Assembly: GCF_025152525.1 (NCBI RefSeq) | Contig: NZ_JALXXL010000012.1 | Coordinates: 1-64,000 of the forward strand | Direction of reading: 5' to 3' | Length of the DNA stretch: 64,000 nucleotides | From: Corynebacterium sp. p3-SID1056 | GTDB lineage: Bacteria > Actinomycetota > Actinomycetes > Mycobacteriales > Mycobacteriaceae | Program-made: the position numbers and the translations under genes | In this document: piece by piece, positions 17,919 to 25,959 of the stretch | How the letters are laid out: the number at the start of each line of letters is the position of its first letter | Position numbering within the stretch: position 1 is the first letter of the stretch | The notes under the pieces: generated by a model | Told to the model about the DNA's origin: nothing | The model's input: the letters and a program-made list of their open reading frames with translations, nothing else | The model's database searches: none

Positions 17919-18334
17919 AGCGACATCAGCCGCACGCTCGGCGGATTGACCGCGTCTTCCGTGGAGGTCCACACGAGCTCGGTGTCGGTGAGCTGCTCGG
18001 TGCGGAACTGCGCGCCGGGAACGAGGATGCTGGTCAGCTGCTCGTGGACGTGGCGGGCTCCGCCCTCGCAGTCGCCCGCGTCGCCGACCTCCACCTCGTC
18101 GATGGTGAAGGTGTCGTCCTCAGTGGTGATCGTTGCTTTTAAGGGCGCGCAGGCGGTGTCGCCGTCGAGTTCGCTTTCGCTGATGCGGAAGTGGGCCAGC
18201 CCCGCGGCGTCGGCAAGCAGGGCCCCGGGCTCGGCGGGATCCGTATGGACGGCGACGATCTGCCAGTCGGGTGCGGCCCCGCACGCGGCGAGCGGCAGGG
18301 CGAGTGCGAGGGCGAGGGCGCGGACGGGTTTCAT
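17915..18334 (-). CDS. Small lipoprotein of unknown function between otsA and otsB
   Basis: The 139-residue product has signal peptide MKPVRALALALALPLAAC with a lipobox Cys at 18. The mature domain of about 120 residues has two further Cys (TACAP and GDCEG), which could form a disulfide. No named family is recognised. It overlaps both otsA and otsB by ATGA, which means tight translational coupling. The same order of a small secreted protein between the two trehalose genes is known from C. glutamicum. A role tied to trehalose or the envelope is only suggested by position. Confidence 0.8.
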   Translation of the reverse strand: MKPVRALALALALPLAACGAAPDWQIVAVHTDPAEPGALLADAAGLAHFRISESELDGDTACAPLKATITTEDDTFTIDEVEVGDAGDCEGGARHVHEQLTSILVPGAQFRTEQLTDTELVWTSTEDAVNPPSVRLMSL

Positions 18335-19596
18335 AGGGCCTCCAAGAACGACGCCGCCCAGGCGTCAACATCGTGCGTGGTCACCCACTCGTACATGGCG
18401 CGCATGCGCTGCGGGTCGGGGTGGGCGGCGGACTGCATCGCGCGGACGATTGAGTCCACCTCGAAAGGATTGCACAGGTAGGCCTCGTGCAGCTCCACCG
18501 CAGCGCCCGCGAACTCGGAGAGCACGAGCGCGCCGCTGCCGTCCGGGTGGCAGGCCACGTACTCCTTTGCCACCAAGTTCATCCCGTCTTTAAACGGCGT
18601 GACCAGCATGATGTCGGCTGCCGCGTAGAAACTGCCCAGCTCCTCTTTGGCCACCCCGTGGTGGACGTAGTGGATCACCGGGCGGCCGATCCGGCCGAAG
18701 CGTCCGTTGATGCGGCCGACTGCCGCCTCGACCTCGCGCCGGGTTTTCCGGTAGTGCTCGATGCGCTCGCGCGAAGGGGTGGCCAGCTGGATCAGCGTGG
18801 CATCGACGCCGGACTCGAGCAATTGCTCGAAGGCGAGCAGGCGTTGCAAGATGCCCTTGGTGTAGTCCATCCGGTCCACGCCCAGCATGAGCAGCTCCGG
18901 GTCGCCGACGGCCTCGCGCACCCGCGCGGGATCGCCAGGAGTGATTGCCTTGGGGTCGATGGAGATGGGGAACGTCCCGGTGCGAACGCTCGCGTCGGCG
19001 GGCAGCAGCCCGCGGAAGTTCTGCTCGTCGGTGCCGCGCTGGAAGCCGATCAGATCGCACGCCTCAAGCGAGCTGAGGATCTCCTCGCGCCACGGCAGCT
19101 GCCGAAACAAATCGGGGGAGGGGAAGGGAATATGCAGGAAAAATCCCACTTTGAGGTCGGGGCGCCGCTTTCGCAAAAGCCCCGGTACCAGCTGCAGCTG
19201 GTAGTCCTGCACCCACACTGTCGCGCCGTGCGCCGCCTGCTTTTCGACGCTCAACGCAAAGCGCTCGTTCACCGCCACGTAACGCTCCCACCACGTCTGG
19301 TCGTACTGCGGGGCGACGATCAGATCGTGGTAAAGCGGCCACAGCGTGGAGTTGGAAAAGCCCTCGTAGAAGTCGGTGTAATCCGTCTCATCGAGGGCGA
19401 CGGGGACAAGCTCAATCCCGCCTGCGCTGAAGGGGGCAAGCGAGGTATTCGTCTCGCCGGGCCAGCCGACCCAGCAGCCGCCGCGGGCACGCAGCACCGG
19501 CGCGAGCGCGGCAACCAGCCCACCCGGGGAGGCCTGCCAACGCTCCCCGACACGGTCGACGGGGAGACGGTTGGCCACCACCACAAAGTCGTACAC
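18331..19596 (-). CDS. otsA: Trehalose-6-phosphate synthase
   Basis: The GT20 glycosyltransferase joins UDP- or ADP-glucose with glucose-6-phosphate. The N-terminus FVVVANRLPVDR and the segments VWVQDYQLQLVPGLLR, GFFLHIPFPSPDLFRQLPWR and LGVDRMDYTKGILQRL are family hallmarks, with DGMNLVAKEY as the donor-binding motif. At 421 residues it is shorter than most OtsA proteins (about 460-500), but the core motifs are all present and the frame is intact. The GTG start at 19596 lies 2 nt after the stop of the lysine-repeat gene. It is co-transcribed with the next two genes. Confidence 0.94.
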   Translation of the reverse strand: MYDFVVVANRLPVDRVGERWQASPGGLVAALAPVLRARGGCWVGWPGETNTSLAPFSAGGIELVPVALDETDYTDFYEGFSNSTLWPLYHDLIVAPQYDQTWWERYVAVNERFALSVEKQAAHGATVWVQDYQLQLVPGLLRKRRPDLKVGFFLHIPFPSPDLFRQLPWREEILSSLEACDLIGFQRGTDEQNFRGLLPADASVRTGTFPISIDPKAITPGDPARVREAVGDPELLMLGVDRMDYTKGILQRLLAFEQLLESGVDATLIQLATPSRERIEHYRKTRREVEAAVGRINGRFGRIGRPVIHYVHHGVAKEELGSFYAAADIMLVTPFKDGMNLVAKEYVACHPDGSGALVLSEFAGAAVELHEAYLCNPFEVDSIVRAMQSAAHPDPQRMRAMYEWVTTHDVDAWAASFLEAL

Positions 19597-19598
19597 GC

Positions 19599-19973
19599 TT
19601 AGGACTTCTTCGCGGTCTTCTTCTTGGTGGCTTTCTTCTTCGTCGCCTTTTTCTTCGTGGCCTTCTTCTTGGTGGCTTTCTTCTTCGAAGCCTTCTTCTT
19701 CGTCGCCTTCTTCTTGGAGGCCTTCTTCTTAGTCGCCTTCTTCTTCGTGGAAGAGCTGGAGGTGTCTTCGTCCTCGTCGCCCAGGATCTCCTCGGCGTAC
19801 TTCTTGTAGTTGAAGCCCTTCGGCTCCACTCCCAGCATGGACATCAGGGTGACCCCGTCGAAGAAGTCCTCGGCGTACGTTGCCACGATTCGCCGGGCGC
19901 CGGAAGCGGTCTGCTCCTCCATCTCATTGATGGCCTCTGGCGAGGGGCGGGAGTCGGTGATCTTCGGTGGCAC
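19599..19973 (-). CDS. Small protein with a histone H1-like KKKAT/KKKAS repeat tail
   Basis: The 124-residue product has an acidic to neutral N-terminal part (1-75, including EDFFDGVTLMSMLGVEPKGFNYKKYAEEIL). A tail of about nine KKKAT/KKKAS pentads then runs to the C-terminus (AKKS). Such Lys/Ala repeats resemble the C-terminal tails of histone H1 and of actinobacterial nucleoid proteins (Lsr2/HupB-like), so DNA or RNA binding is likely. The N-terminal domain is not recognised. The GTG at 19973 has a perfect AAGGAGG 8 nt upstream. It sits between thrE (54 bp upstream) and otsA (2 bp downstream), so it shares their operon. Confidence 0.8.
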   Translation of the reverse strand: MPPKITDSRPSPEAINEMEEQTASGARRIVATYAEDFFDGVTLMSMLGVEPKGFNYKKYAEEILGDEDEDTSSSSTKKKATKKKASKKKATKKKASKKKATKKKATKKKATKKKATKKKTAKKS

Positions 19974-20027
19974 TACGGGTTCCTCCTTGAATAAGACACA
20001 ATCTCAACCGGCGATTCTACGCCAAAG

Positions 20028-21506
20028 CTAGTGGCGGCGGCGCCTCGGCCGCCGGGCAGCCGCCTCCGCGCGGCGAATCTGCTGGAAAGTCAGGCGTCCG
20101 GCACGCTTAAACGCGCGGTACGGGATGTAGAGCTCCGGGGCGCGGATCCGGCGCGCAACCCACTCGCCGAAGATCACGCCGCCGGCCAGCGCCATACAGG
20201 TGCCGATCGCCGTGAAGATGTTGGACAAGCCCACCACCATCTGCTCGTTGAGCACCGCGTAGAGTCCGCGGTAGATGCCGGAGCCCGGCAGAAAAGGAGT
20301 CACGCCGGCGACGGCGGTGATCACCGGGTTGATCAGCAGGCTACGAGAGATCAAACCACCGGCCAGACCGATGACGATTGCGCAGGCCGTGGTCGCCAGG
20401 AATGCGTCCGTGCCCAGCGGGATGAGGAAGACGTAGTAGATCATGGAGCCGGCGGCGGCCGTGAGCCCGGAAACGATGACGGCCTGGCGCTCCGCAAAAC
20501 AGGTCACCGCGAACGACGCCGAGGCCAGCGCGCCACCGAGGATGCGCCAGCCCGCGCTGCTCAAGGAGGGCTTGCCCAGCATTGTCTCGAGCGGTGGTAG
20601 GCCGACGCCGAGGCTTTCCGCCACGTACAGGCCGATCGCGACGCCGGCGACGATGCCGCCCGAGGACAACATGGTCTGGAAGAAGCGGGAGGCGGCGGTG
20701 ACGGGGGAGCCCGTGATGCCGTCGAAAAGCGATTGCACCAGCGTCAAACCGGCGAGCAGCACGATGATGCCCGAGGCGATGACCTGGCTCGGCACGATGG
20801 TGTGCCCGATAGACGCGGAGAGGTCGTAGAACAGCGCCGCCGGGATTGTGGCGAGGAAGCCGCCGAGGACGCAGTGGTAGAAGTACGGCAGCGAGTTGTG
20901 CGACAGGACTTTGTTAAAGCCCATGATGAGGAACGCGGTGAGCCCGCCGACCAGTGCCATGAGCAAGTCTCCGCCCAAAAGGATCGACACCGAGGCGCCC
21001 ATCACCGTCCAGCCGGCGAGGTTGCGGGCGTTGCGGTGCGGGATCGGCTCGTTTTCGATTTCGTCGAGGATTTTCTCCGCAACCTCCGGGCGGGTTGCGC
21101 CCGCGCGGATGGAGCGCATGAGCCGGTCGGCTTCCTGCAGCTTGCGGTAGTTCTCGCTCATCATCGTGACCACGCGGAAGACGTTGACCGGGGTGCGCCG
21201 CTCGATGCCGATGATGGTGTTCATCGTGATGGTGTTGACCGTGATGTCCACGTGGCAGTAGTGCAGGCCGTAGGAGGAAATGACGGTGCGGATCTGCGCG
21301 ATCGCGTCCGAAGACGTCGTGCCGTTGGCGATGAGGATCTCGCCGATGCGCGCGCCGATGTTCATCACGGCGGCCACCTGCGTGGGATCCGTCAGATCGA
21401 CAGGGGCGAGGACCGAAGGGGGCGGGGAGGTGCGCGCCGCGTCAATCGTCGCGACGTGGCTGCGCGACCCCCGCATCCGCTGCCAGAGCTGCTCTACTTT
21501 CGTCAC
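20028..21506 (-). CDS. thrE: Threonine/serine exporter ThrE
   Basis: The 492-residue membrane protein has the ThrE layout. A soluble N-terminal domain (DLTDPTQVAAVMNIGARIGEIL, then VDITVNTITMNTIIGIERR) is followed by about ten transmembrane segments with QVIASGIIVLLAGLTLVQSLFDGITGSPV and VAGVTPFLPGSGIYRGLYA. The C-terminus is Arg-rich (RRPRRRRH). It exports threonine and serine driven by the proton motive force. The GTG at 21506 is chosen because TAGTGT lies 7 nt upstream. Longer readings would cross the tRNA gene on the other strand. Confidence 0.93.
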   Translation of the reverse strand: MTKVEQLWQRMRGSRSHVATIDAARTSPPPSVLAPVDLTDPTQVAAVMNIGARIGEILIANGTTSSDAIAQIRTVISSYGLHYCHVDITVNTITMNTIIGIERRTPVNVFRVVTMMSENYRKLQEADRLMRSIRAGATRPEVAEKILDEIENEPIPHRNARNLAGWTVMGASVSILLGGDLLMALVGGLTAFLIMGFNKVLSHNSLPYFYHCVLGGFLATIPAALFYDLSASIGHTIVPSQVIASGIIVLLAGLTLVQSLFDGITGSPVTAASRFFQTMLSSGGIVAGVAIGLYVAESLGVGLPPLETMLGKPSLSSAGWRILGGALASASFAVTCFAERQAVIVSGLTAAAGSMIYYVFLIPLGTDAFLATTACAIVIGLAGGLISRSLLINPVITAVAGVTPFLPGSGIYRGLYAVLNEQMVVGLSNIFTAIGTCMALAGGVIFGEWVARRIRAPELYIPYRAFKRAGRLTFQQIRRAEAAARRPRRRRH

Positions 21507-21574
21507 AGCCGAAACACTATCTCGTGGCGCTATTTCGCGCACGTATGGGGCAATGTGTAGAATTTGTGGGCACT

Positions 21575-21647
21575 GCTGGAGTGGCGCAATCGGTAGCGCA
21601 ACGCACTTGTAATGCGTAGGTTGCGAGTTCAAGTCTCGTCTCCAGCT
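21575..21647 (+). tRNA. tRNA-Thr (anticodon TGT)
   Basis: A full cloverleaf is visible: acceptor GCTGGAG/CTCCAGC, D-stem GCGC/GCGC, anticodon stem ACGCA/TGCGT with loop CTTGTAA (anticodon TGT at 21608-21610), and T-arm with TTCAAGT. CCA is not encoded. A strong terminator follows. Confidence 0.95.
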
Positions 21648-21655
21648 CGGCATGA

Positions 21656-21684
21656 AAACCCCTCACCCTCGTGGTGAGGGGTTT
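21656..21684 (+). terminator. Rho-independent terminator after tRNA-Thr
   Basis: A 12-bp perfect stem (AAACCCCTCACC / GGTGAGGGGTTT) with a 5-nt loop starts 8 nt after the tRNA. It separates the tRNA from phoR. Confidence 0.85.
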
Positions 21685-21747
21685 CGTGTGTGCGGCCTCG
21701 GCTTCATTGGCATTACCCCCGCTATTACTTGTCGCCCCCAAGACAAC

Positions 21748-21765
21748 GTTCAGCAAACGTACAGT
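21748..21765 (+). promoter_or_regulatory. Candidate PhoR-binding direct repeat upstream of phoR
   Basis: GTTCAGCAAACGTACAGT contains two GTWCAG half-sites 11 bp apart (21748 and 21759), 52-69 bp before the ATG. A further GTTCAC lies at 21792, in phase at 33 bp. The arrangement resembles PhoP/PhoR direct repeats and recurs at pstS and the nuclease gene, which suggests autoregulation. Confidence 0.5.
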
Positions 21766-21816
21766 GGTGGGGAGTTAAATGGGCACTTGCTGTTCACACA
21801 AAAAGGAGTAGAAGAC

Positions 21817-22524
21817 ATGGCTGATACAAACCAGGGCATCAAGGTCCTAGTGGTTGATGATGAACCGAATATCGTCGAGCTGATTACCGTTTCCCTGAAA
21901 TTCCAGGGCTTTGAGGTAGAAAGCGCGAACTCCGGGCAGGAGGCGCTGAGCATCGCCCGCGAGTACCGCCCGGACGCTTACATTCTCGACGTGATGATGC
22001 CGGGCATGGACGGCTTCGAGCTGCTGGGCAAGCTGCGCCAGGAAGGCCTCGACGGTCCGGTGCTCTTCCTTACCGCCAAGGATGCGGTGGAGGACCGCAT
22101 CCACGGCCTGACGATCGGCGCCGACGATTACGTCACGAAGCCCTTTTCCCTCGAGGAAGTCATCACCCGCTTGCGCGTGATCCTGCGCCGCGGCAACGTC
22201 ACCGACGACGAGGACCAGGACGGCACCATCCGTTACGCCGACCTGACGCTCAACGACGAGACGCACGAGGTGACCAAGGCCGGAGAGATCATCGACCTTT
22301 CGCCGACCGAGTTCAACCTGCTGCGCTACCTCATGCTCAACGCCGAGGTCGTGCTGTCCAAGGCGAAGATTTTGGACAACGTGTGGCACTACGACTTCGG
22401 CGGCGACGGCAACGTCGTTGAGTCCTACATCTCCTACCTGCGCCGCAAAATCGACACCGGCGATGTGCCGCTGATCCAGACCGTCCGCGGTGTGGGTTAC
22501 GTGCTGCGCACCCCGCGTCAGTAG
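21817..22524 (+). CDS. phoR: Phosphate-starvation response regulator PhoR (OmpR family; PhoP-like)
   Basis: The 235-residue protein has a receiver domain with acidic pocket VVDDEPN, phospho-acceptor Asp58 in YILDVMMPGMDG and Lys in DDYVTKPFS. An OmpR-type winged helix follows, ending with NVVESYISYLRRKID and VRGVGYVLR. The wording matches the M. tuberculosis PhoP/C. glutamicum PhoR branch rather than MtrA. The ATG at 21817 has AAAAGGAG 8 nt upstream. It is followed 27 bp later by the kinase gene. In C. glutamicum this system switches on pst, nuclease and other phosphate-scavenging genes when phosphate is low. Confidence 0.9.
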   Translation: MADTNQGIKVLVVDDEPNIVELITVSLKFQGFEVESANSGQEALSIAREYRPDAYILDVMMPGMDGFELLGKLRQEGLDGPVLFLTAKDAVEDRIHGLTIGADDYVTKPFSLEEVITRLRVILRRGNVTDDEDQDGTIRYADLTLNDETHEVTKAGEIIDLSPTEFNLLRYLMLNAEVVLSKAKILDNVWHYDFGGDGNVVESYISYLRRKIDTGDVPLIQTVRGVGYVLRTPRQ

Positions 22525-22551
22525 TCGCCGCTGTAGAGACGTGAAAGGTCT

Positions 22552-24087
22552 ATGACCGTCAACCGTTTTACTGCCTGGTCGTACACGCACGCCGCGAAGC
22601 CGCTGCAGAAGCAGCTCGTCTCCATGGTGGTGATCGTGGCAACGCTTGGCATCGTGTTGAGTTTTGCCACCGTCTTCTTCCTCATGCGCGGCATCCTGAC
22701 GCAACGTGTGGACGAACAGCTTGAAGAGGGGATGGATTCCTGGGCGGGGCAGGGGACCTGGATCCCGTCGATCGGGGTGCCTAGCGAGTTCGCCCAGGCG
22801 ACGTGGTTCCCCGGCTACCCGTACCCCTTCTCCCGCTACACTCCGCGCGGTAACCCGCCGGACTGGGAGCAGCTCACGGTGCTGGATTCTCCCCGCACCA
22901 TTAGCTCGAAGAACGTGGATAGTTCCGCGGAGCTGGTGAAGTGGCGGGCGTTGGCGTCGAAAAGCGACGACGGCACGATCACGCTGGTGGCTAAGCGCCT
23001 GGAAGCCGAGGACCGCATCCTGCGCTGGCTTGCGGTCGTGGAGGCGAGCCTCGGCATCACCGCGGTGATCGGCATCGCGCTGGCCGCGCGCACCCTTGTG
23101 CGGCGCTCGCTGGCACCGCTGCGCGAGGTGGAGCAAACCGCCCTCGCGATTGCCGACGGGGACGTGAACCGGCGAGTGCCCGCGTGGTCCCGCGAGACAG
23201 AGGTGGGCAAGCTGTCGTATGCGGTCAACACGATGGTCACGCAGCTGCAGGAATCCGTCGATGACGCGCAGGCGAAAGAGGAGCAGATGCGCCGCTTCGT
23301 CGGTGACGCCTCCCACGAGCTGCGCACGCCGCTGACCAGTGTGCGCGGCTACGCCGAGCTCTACCGCAAAGGGATGGCGCCGGACGCCGACATGGTCATC
23401 GACAAGATCGAGGAAGAGTCCGGCCGCATGCAGCTCCTCGTCGAGGATCTCCTGGCGCTGACCAGGGCCGAGGGCACCCGTCTGGACCGGAAAACCGTGG
23501 ACATGCAAAAGGTCGTGGACTCAGCCGTGTCTTCTGCGAGGGCGGCATACCCCGAGCGCTCCATCGAGGTAGACAACCAATGCCAGCGCGCCGCTGAGGT
23601 CGATGGCGACCCGGACCGTCTGCACCAGGTGCTCATGAACCTGATCAACAACGCGTTCAAGCACGGCGGGCCGGAAGTTGACGTGGTGATCACCCTGCGC
23701 GAAAACCTCGACCGCATCGTCCTCGAAGTCGCGGACAACGGCAAGGGCATGGAAGAGGAAGATGCGGCACGCATCTTCGACCGCTTCTACCGCGCCGACG
23801 CCTCCCGCAACCGAGCAGGCGGCGGAGGCTCCGGCCTGGGGCTGGCGATTACTAAGTCGCTCATTGAACAGCATGAAGGCACTATCACCGTGGAGACGGC
23901 GCCCGGCAAAGGCGCGACCTTTGTCATCTCCCTGCCGCTGCTCAACGTGGTGGAGGAGGAAACCCCAGCGGCGAGCGCGAAGGGGGCCAAGACTACGAAG
24001 ACCAAAGATAAGGACAAGGCTAAGTCCAAGTCCAAATCCAAGGACACCAAGCGTGGGGGCAAGGACAACAAAGACGCCGAGCGCTAG
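22552..24087 (+). CDS. phoS: Sensor histidine kinase PhoS, partner of PhoR
   Basis: The 511-residue kinase has TM1 (about 23-45), an extracytoplasmic sensor loop (about 46-155, rich in Trp/Pro) and TM2 (about 160-180). HAMP follows, then a HisKA box DASHELRTPLTSVRGY with His255, N box LMNLINNAFKHGG, and HATPase motifs VADNGKGM and GSGLGL. After the ATPase domain comes an unusual tail of about 35 residues, nearly all Lys, Ser, Asp and Thr (KDKDKAKSKSKSKD). Together with PhoR it forms the phosphate-limitation two-component system. Confidence 0.92.
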   Translation: MTVNRFTAWSYTHAAKPLQKQLVSMVVIVATLGIVLSFATVFFLMRGILTQRVDEQLEEGMDSWAGQGTWIPSIGVPSEFAQATWFPGYPYPFSRYTPRGNPPDWEQLTVLDSPRTISSKNVDSSAELVKWRALASKSDDGTITLVAKRLEAEDRILRWLAVVEASLGITAVIGIALAARTLVRRSLAPLREVEQTALAIADGDVNRRVPAWSRETEVGKLSYAVNTMVTQLQESVDDAQAKEEQMRRFVGDASHELRTPLTSVRGYAELYRKGMAPDADMVIDKIEEESGRMQLLVEDLLALTRAEGTRLDRKTVDMQKVVDSAVSSARAAYPERSIEVDNQCQRAAEVDGDPDRLHQVLMNLINNAFKHGGPEVDVVITLRENLDRIVLEVADNGKGMEEEDAARIFDRFYRADASRNRAGGGGSGLGLAITKSLIEQHEGTITVETAPGKGATFVISLPLLNVVEEETPAASAKGAKTTKTKDKDKAKSKSKSKDTKRGGKDNKDAER

Positions 24088-24091
24088 GGTA

Positions 24092-24139
24092 CTGCTGGCG
24101 GTTTCGGTGGTTTTGGACGGTGGCTGCTGGCGGTTTCGG
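24092..24139 (+). repeat. Short direct repeat CTGCTGGCGGTTTCGG, two copies
   Basis: Identical 16-bp copies occupy 24092-24107 and 24124-24139 in the gap after phoS, just before the palindromic repeats. No coding capacity is evident in this gap (24088-24235). Confidence 0.75.
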
Positions 24140-24147
24140 CGTCGGCG

Positions 24148-24168
24148 TAAATGGAGCTAGCTCCGTTT
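24148..24168. repeat. Palindromic intergenic repeat, copy 1
   Basis: The core TGGAGCTAGCTCC is flanked by AAA on the left and GTTT on the right, nearly self-complementary over 20 bp. The same unit recurs at 24218, 39511 and 39581. Confidence 0.85.
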
Positions 24169-24217
24169 GGGGTCTGCGGCTCCCTGCGAACTGGGGTTTT
24201 CCAGGCCGCTCCCGCGC

Positions 24218-24238
24218 AGATGGAGCTAGCGCCGTTTA
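24218..24238. repeat. Palindromic intergenic repeat, copy 2
   Basis: ATGGAGCTAGCGCCGTTTA is a slightly degenerate copy (one change in the core) 70 bp after copy 1. Its right end TTA is the stop codon (TAA) of the minus-strand HIT gene. Confidence 0.8.
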
Positions 24239-24637
24239 GCCAATCGCGTTACGCAGCGTCTCGGCGGCCGCGTCCATCTTCGCCGGGTCCGTCTCGTCGG
24301 CGCGCATGACGCTGGCCAGGTTGTAGCCGGACATGTCGTTGGCAGGGAAGACGTGGATGTGCGCGTGCGGGACCTCGAAACCGGCGATGAGGTATCCGGC
24401 GCGCTCGCAGTCGAACTCGCTCACGATCGCGTTACCGATGCGCTGCGCCACGGCGTTCATCTTGGCCCACAGCTCGGGTTCGATGTCGGTCCACTTATCT
24501 ACCTCTTTGACCGGCACGACAAGCGTGTGCCCGTAGGCGATGGGCTCGATGGTGAGGAAGGCGGCGACGTCCTCGTCCTTGTACACGAAGCGCCCGGGGA
24601 TCTCGCCGTTAATAATTTTTGTGAAGACTGTGCTCAT
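24236..24637 (-). CDS. HIT-family nucleotide-binding hydrolase
   Basis: The 133-residue protein has the histidine-triad motif HAHIHVFP and the N-terminal segment [24 protein letters not shown] of the HINT/protein kinase C inhibitor-like branch, with [16 protein letters not shown]. Members hydrolyse AMP-linked substrates; the physiological one is unknown. I start it at the ATG at 24637, with TACGGT 8 nt upstream and purD divergent 31 bp away. The stop codon is provided by the end of a palindromic repeat. Confidence 0.9.
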   Translation of the reverse strand: MSTVFTKIINGEIPGRFVYKDEDVAAFLTIEPIAYGHTLVVPVKEVDKWTDIEPELWAKMNAVAQRIGNAIVSEFDCERAGYLIAGFEVPHAHIHVFPANDMSGYNLASVMRADETDPAKMDAAAETLRNAIG

Positions 24638-24668
24638 ACACTCAAACCGTACCTGTAAGTTTGAGGCC

Positions 24669-25934
24669 ATGCGCATCCTTGTTATCGGTTCGGGCGGCCG
24701 TGAACACGCCCTGCTCAAAGGACTCGCCGGCAACGAGCTCTTCGTCGCTCCAGGTAATGCCGGTATGGAATCGCTGGCTAAGCGCCTGCTTATCGACGCT
24801 TTAACGCCCCAGGCAATCGTCGAGTGTGCCAAAGAAGTCGACGCGGAGCTCGTCGTCATCGGCCCGGAGGTGCCCCTGGTCGCCGGTGCCGCAGACGCCC
24901 TGCGCGAGGCGGGCATCCCGGTGTTCGGCCCAACGAAGGCTGCGGCCCAGCTCGAGGGCTCGAAGGCCTTTGCCAAGGACGTGATGGCCGCCGCAGGCGT
25001 GGCGACGGCGCGCGCGCTGCGCATCACCCCGGAGGAGGGCGCGGCGGCCGTGGAGGCGGCGCTTGCGCAGTTCGGCCCGAACTATGTGGTCAAAGACGAC
25101 GGCCTGGCCGGCGGCAAGGGCGTCGTGGTCACCACCGACCGCGCGGAGGCCGCAGCCCATGCGAACGCTGTGCTGGAGTCGGGCAACCCGGTGCTGTTCG
25201 AGTCCTTCCTTGAAGGGCCCGAGGTGTCCCTGTTCTGCCTGGTCGACGGCGAAACGGTCGTCCCGCTGCTGCCCGCGCAGGACCACAAGCGCGCCTACGA
25301 CAACGACGAGGGCCCGAACACCGGCGGCATGGGCGCATACACCCCGCTTCCGTGGCTGCCCGAAGGCGGCGTGGAGCGCATCGTCGACGAGATTGCCCGC
25401 CCGGTCGCGCGCGAGATGGTCAACCGCGGCATCCCCTACCAAGGCCTGCTCTACGTCGGTGCGGCGTGGGGGAGTGAGGGCCCGTCGGTGGTGGAGTTCA
25501 ACGCTCGCTTCGGCGACCCGGAGACCCAGCCGGTGCTCTCGCTTTTGAAGACCCCGCTGGACACGGTGCTCTACGCCGTGGCCACCGGCACGCTCGCGGA
25601 CCTGCCGCCGCTCGAGTGGGAAGACGGCTTCGCCGCGACGGTCGTGCTCGCCGCGGAGAACTACCCGGCCAGCCCGGCCAAGGGGGATGCGATCACGGGC
25701 GCAGACCTGGACAACCCAGACAAGGTGCTGCACGCCGGCACGAAGCGCGCGGACGAAGGCTACGTTTCGGCGGGCGGGCGCGTGCTCAACGTGCTCGGCC
25801 ACGGCGCGACGCTGGAAGAGGCGGTGGCGGACGCTTACCGCGTCATCGAGGGCATCGAGATGCGCGGGTCCTTCTACCGCAAGGATATTGGGCGGCGTGC
25901 GGTGGCCGGTGAGGTGAGCGTCGAGAAGCGATAG
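24669..25934 (+). CDS. purD: Phosphoribosylamine-glycine ligase
   Basis: It catalyses the second step of de novo purine synthesis (PRA + glycine + ATP to GAR). The 421-residue ATP-grasp enzyme starts [15 protein letters not shown]. It has [11 protein letters not shown], the ATP-binding [15 protein letters not shown] and the signature [17 protein letters not shown] lies 7 nt before the ATG and no Shine-Dalgarno sequence is seen, so a leaderless start is likely. It is followed 25 bp later by purB. Confidence 0.96.
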   Translation: MRILVIGSGGREHALLKGLAGNELFVAPGNAGMESLAKRLLIDALTPQAIVECAKEVDAELVVIGPEVPLVAGAADALREAGIPVFGPTKAAAQLEGSKAFAKDVMAAAGVATARALRITPEEGAAAVEAALAQFGPNYVVKDDGLAGGKGVVVTTDRAEAAAHANAVLESGNPVLFESFLEGPEVSLFCLVDGETVVPLLPAQDHKRAYDNDEGPNTGGMGAYTPLPWLPEGGVERIVDEIARPVAREMVNRGIPYQGLLYVGAAWGSEGPSVVEFNARFGDPETQPVLSLLKTPLDTVLYAVATGTLADLPPLEWEDGFAATVVLAAENYPASPAKGDAITGADLDNPDKVLHAGTKRADEGYVSAGGRVLNVLGHGATLEEAVADAYRVIEGIEMRGSFYRKDIGRRAVAGEVSVEKR

Positions 25935-25959
25935 GCCCTGATGTGCGATAATGGGGCGC

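Noticed and set aside
19624..19809. A Phe/Val-rich plus-strand frame (MVAFFFVAFFF...) that looks like a membrane peptide
   Set aside because: It is the antisense reading of the KKKAT repeat, which has a strong ribosome-binding site on the other strand.
21817..22524. Response regulator taken as MtrA
   Set aside because: The sequence NVVESYISYLRRKID and the partner kinase next door fit the PhoP/PhoR branch. MtrA-MtrB-LpqB context is missing.
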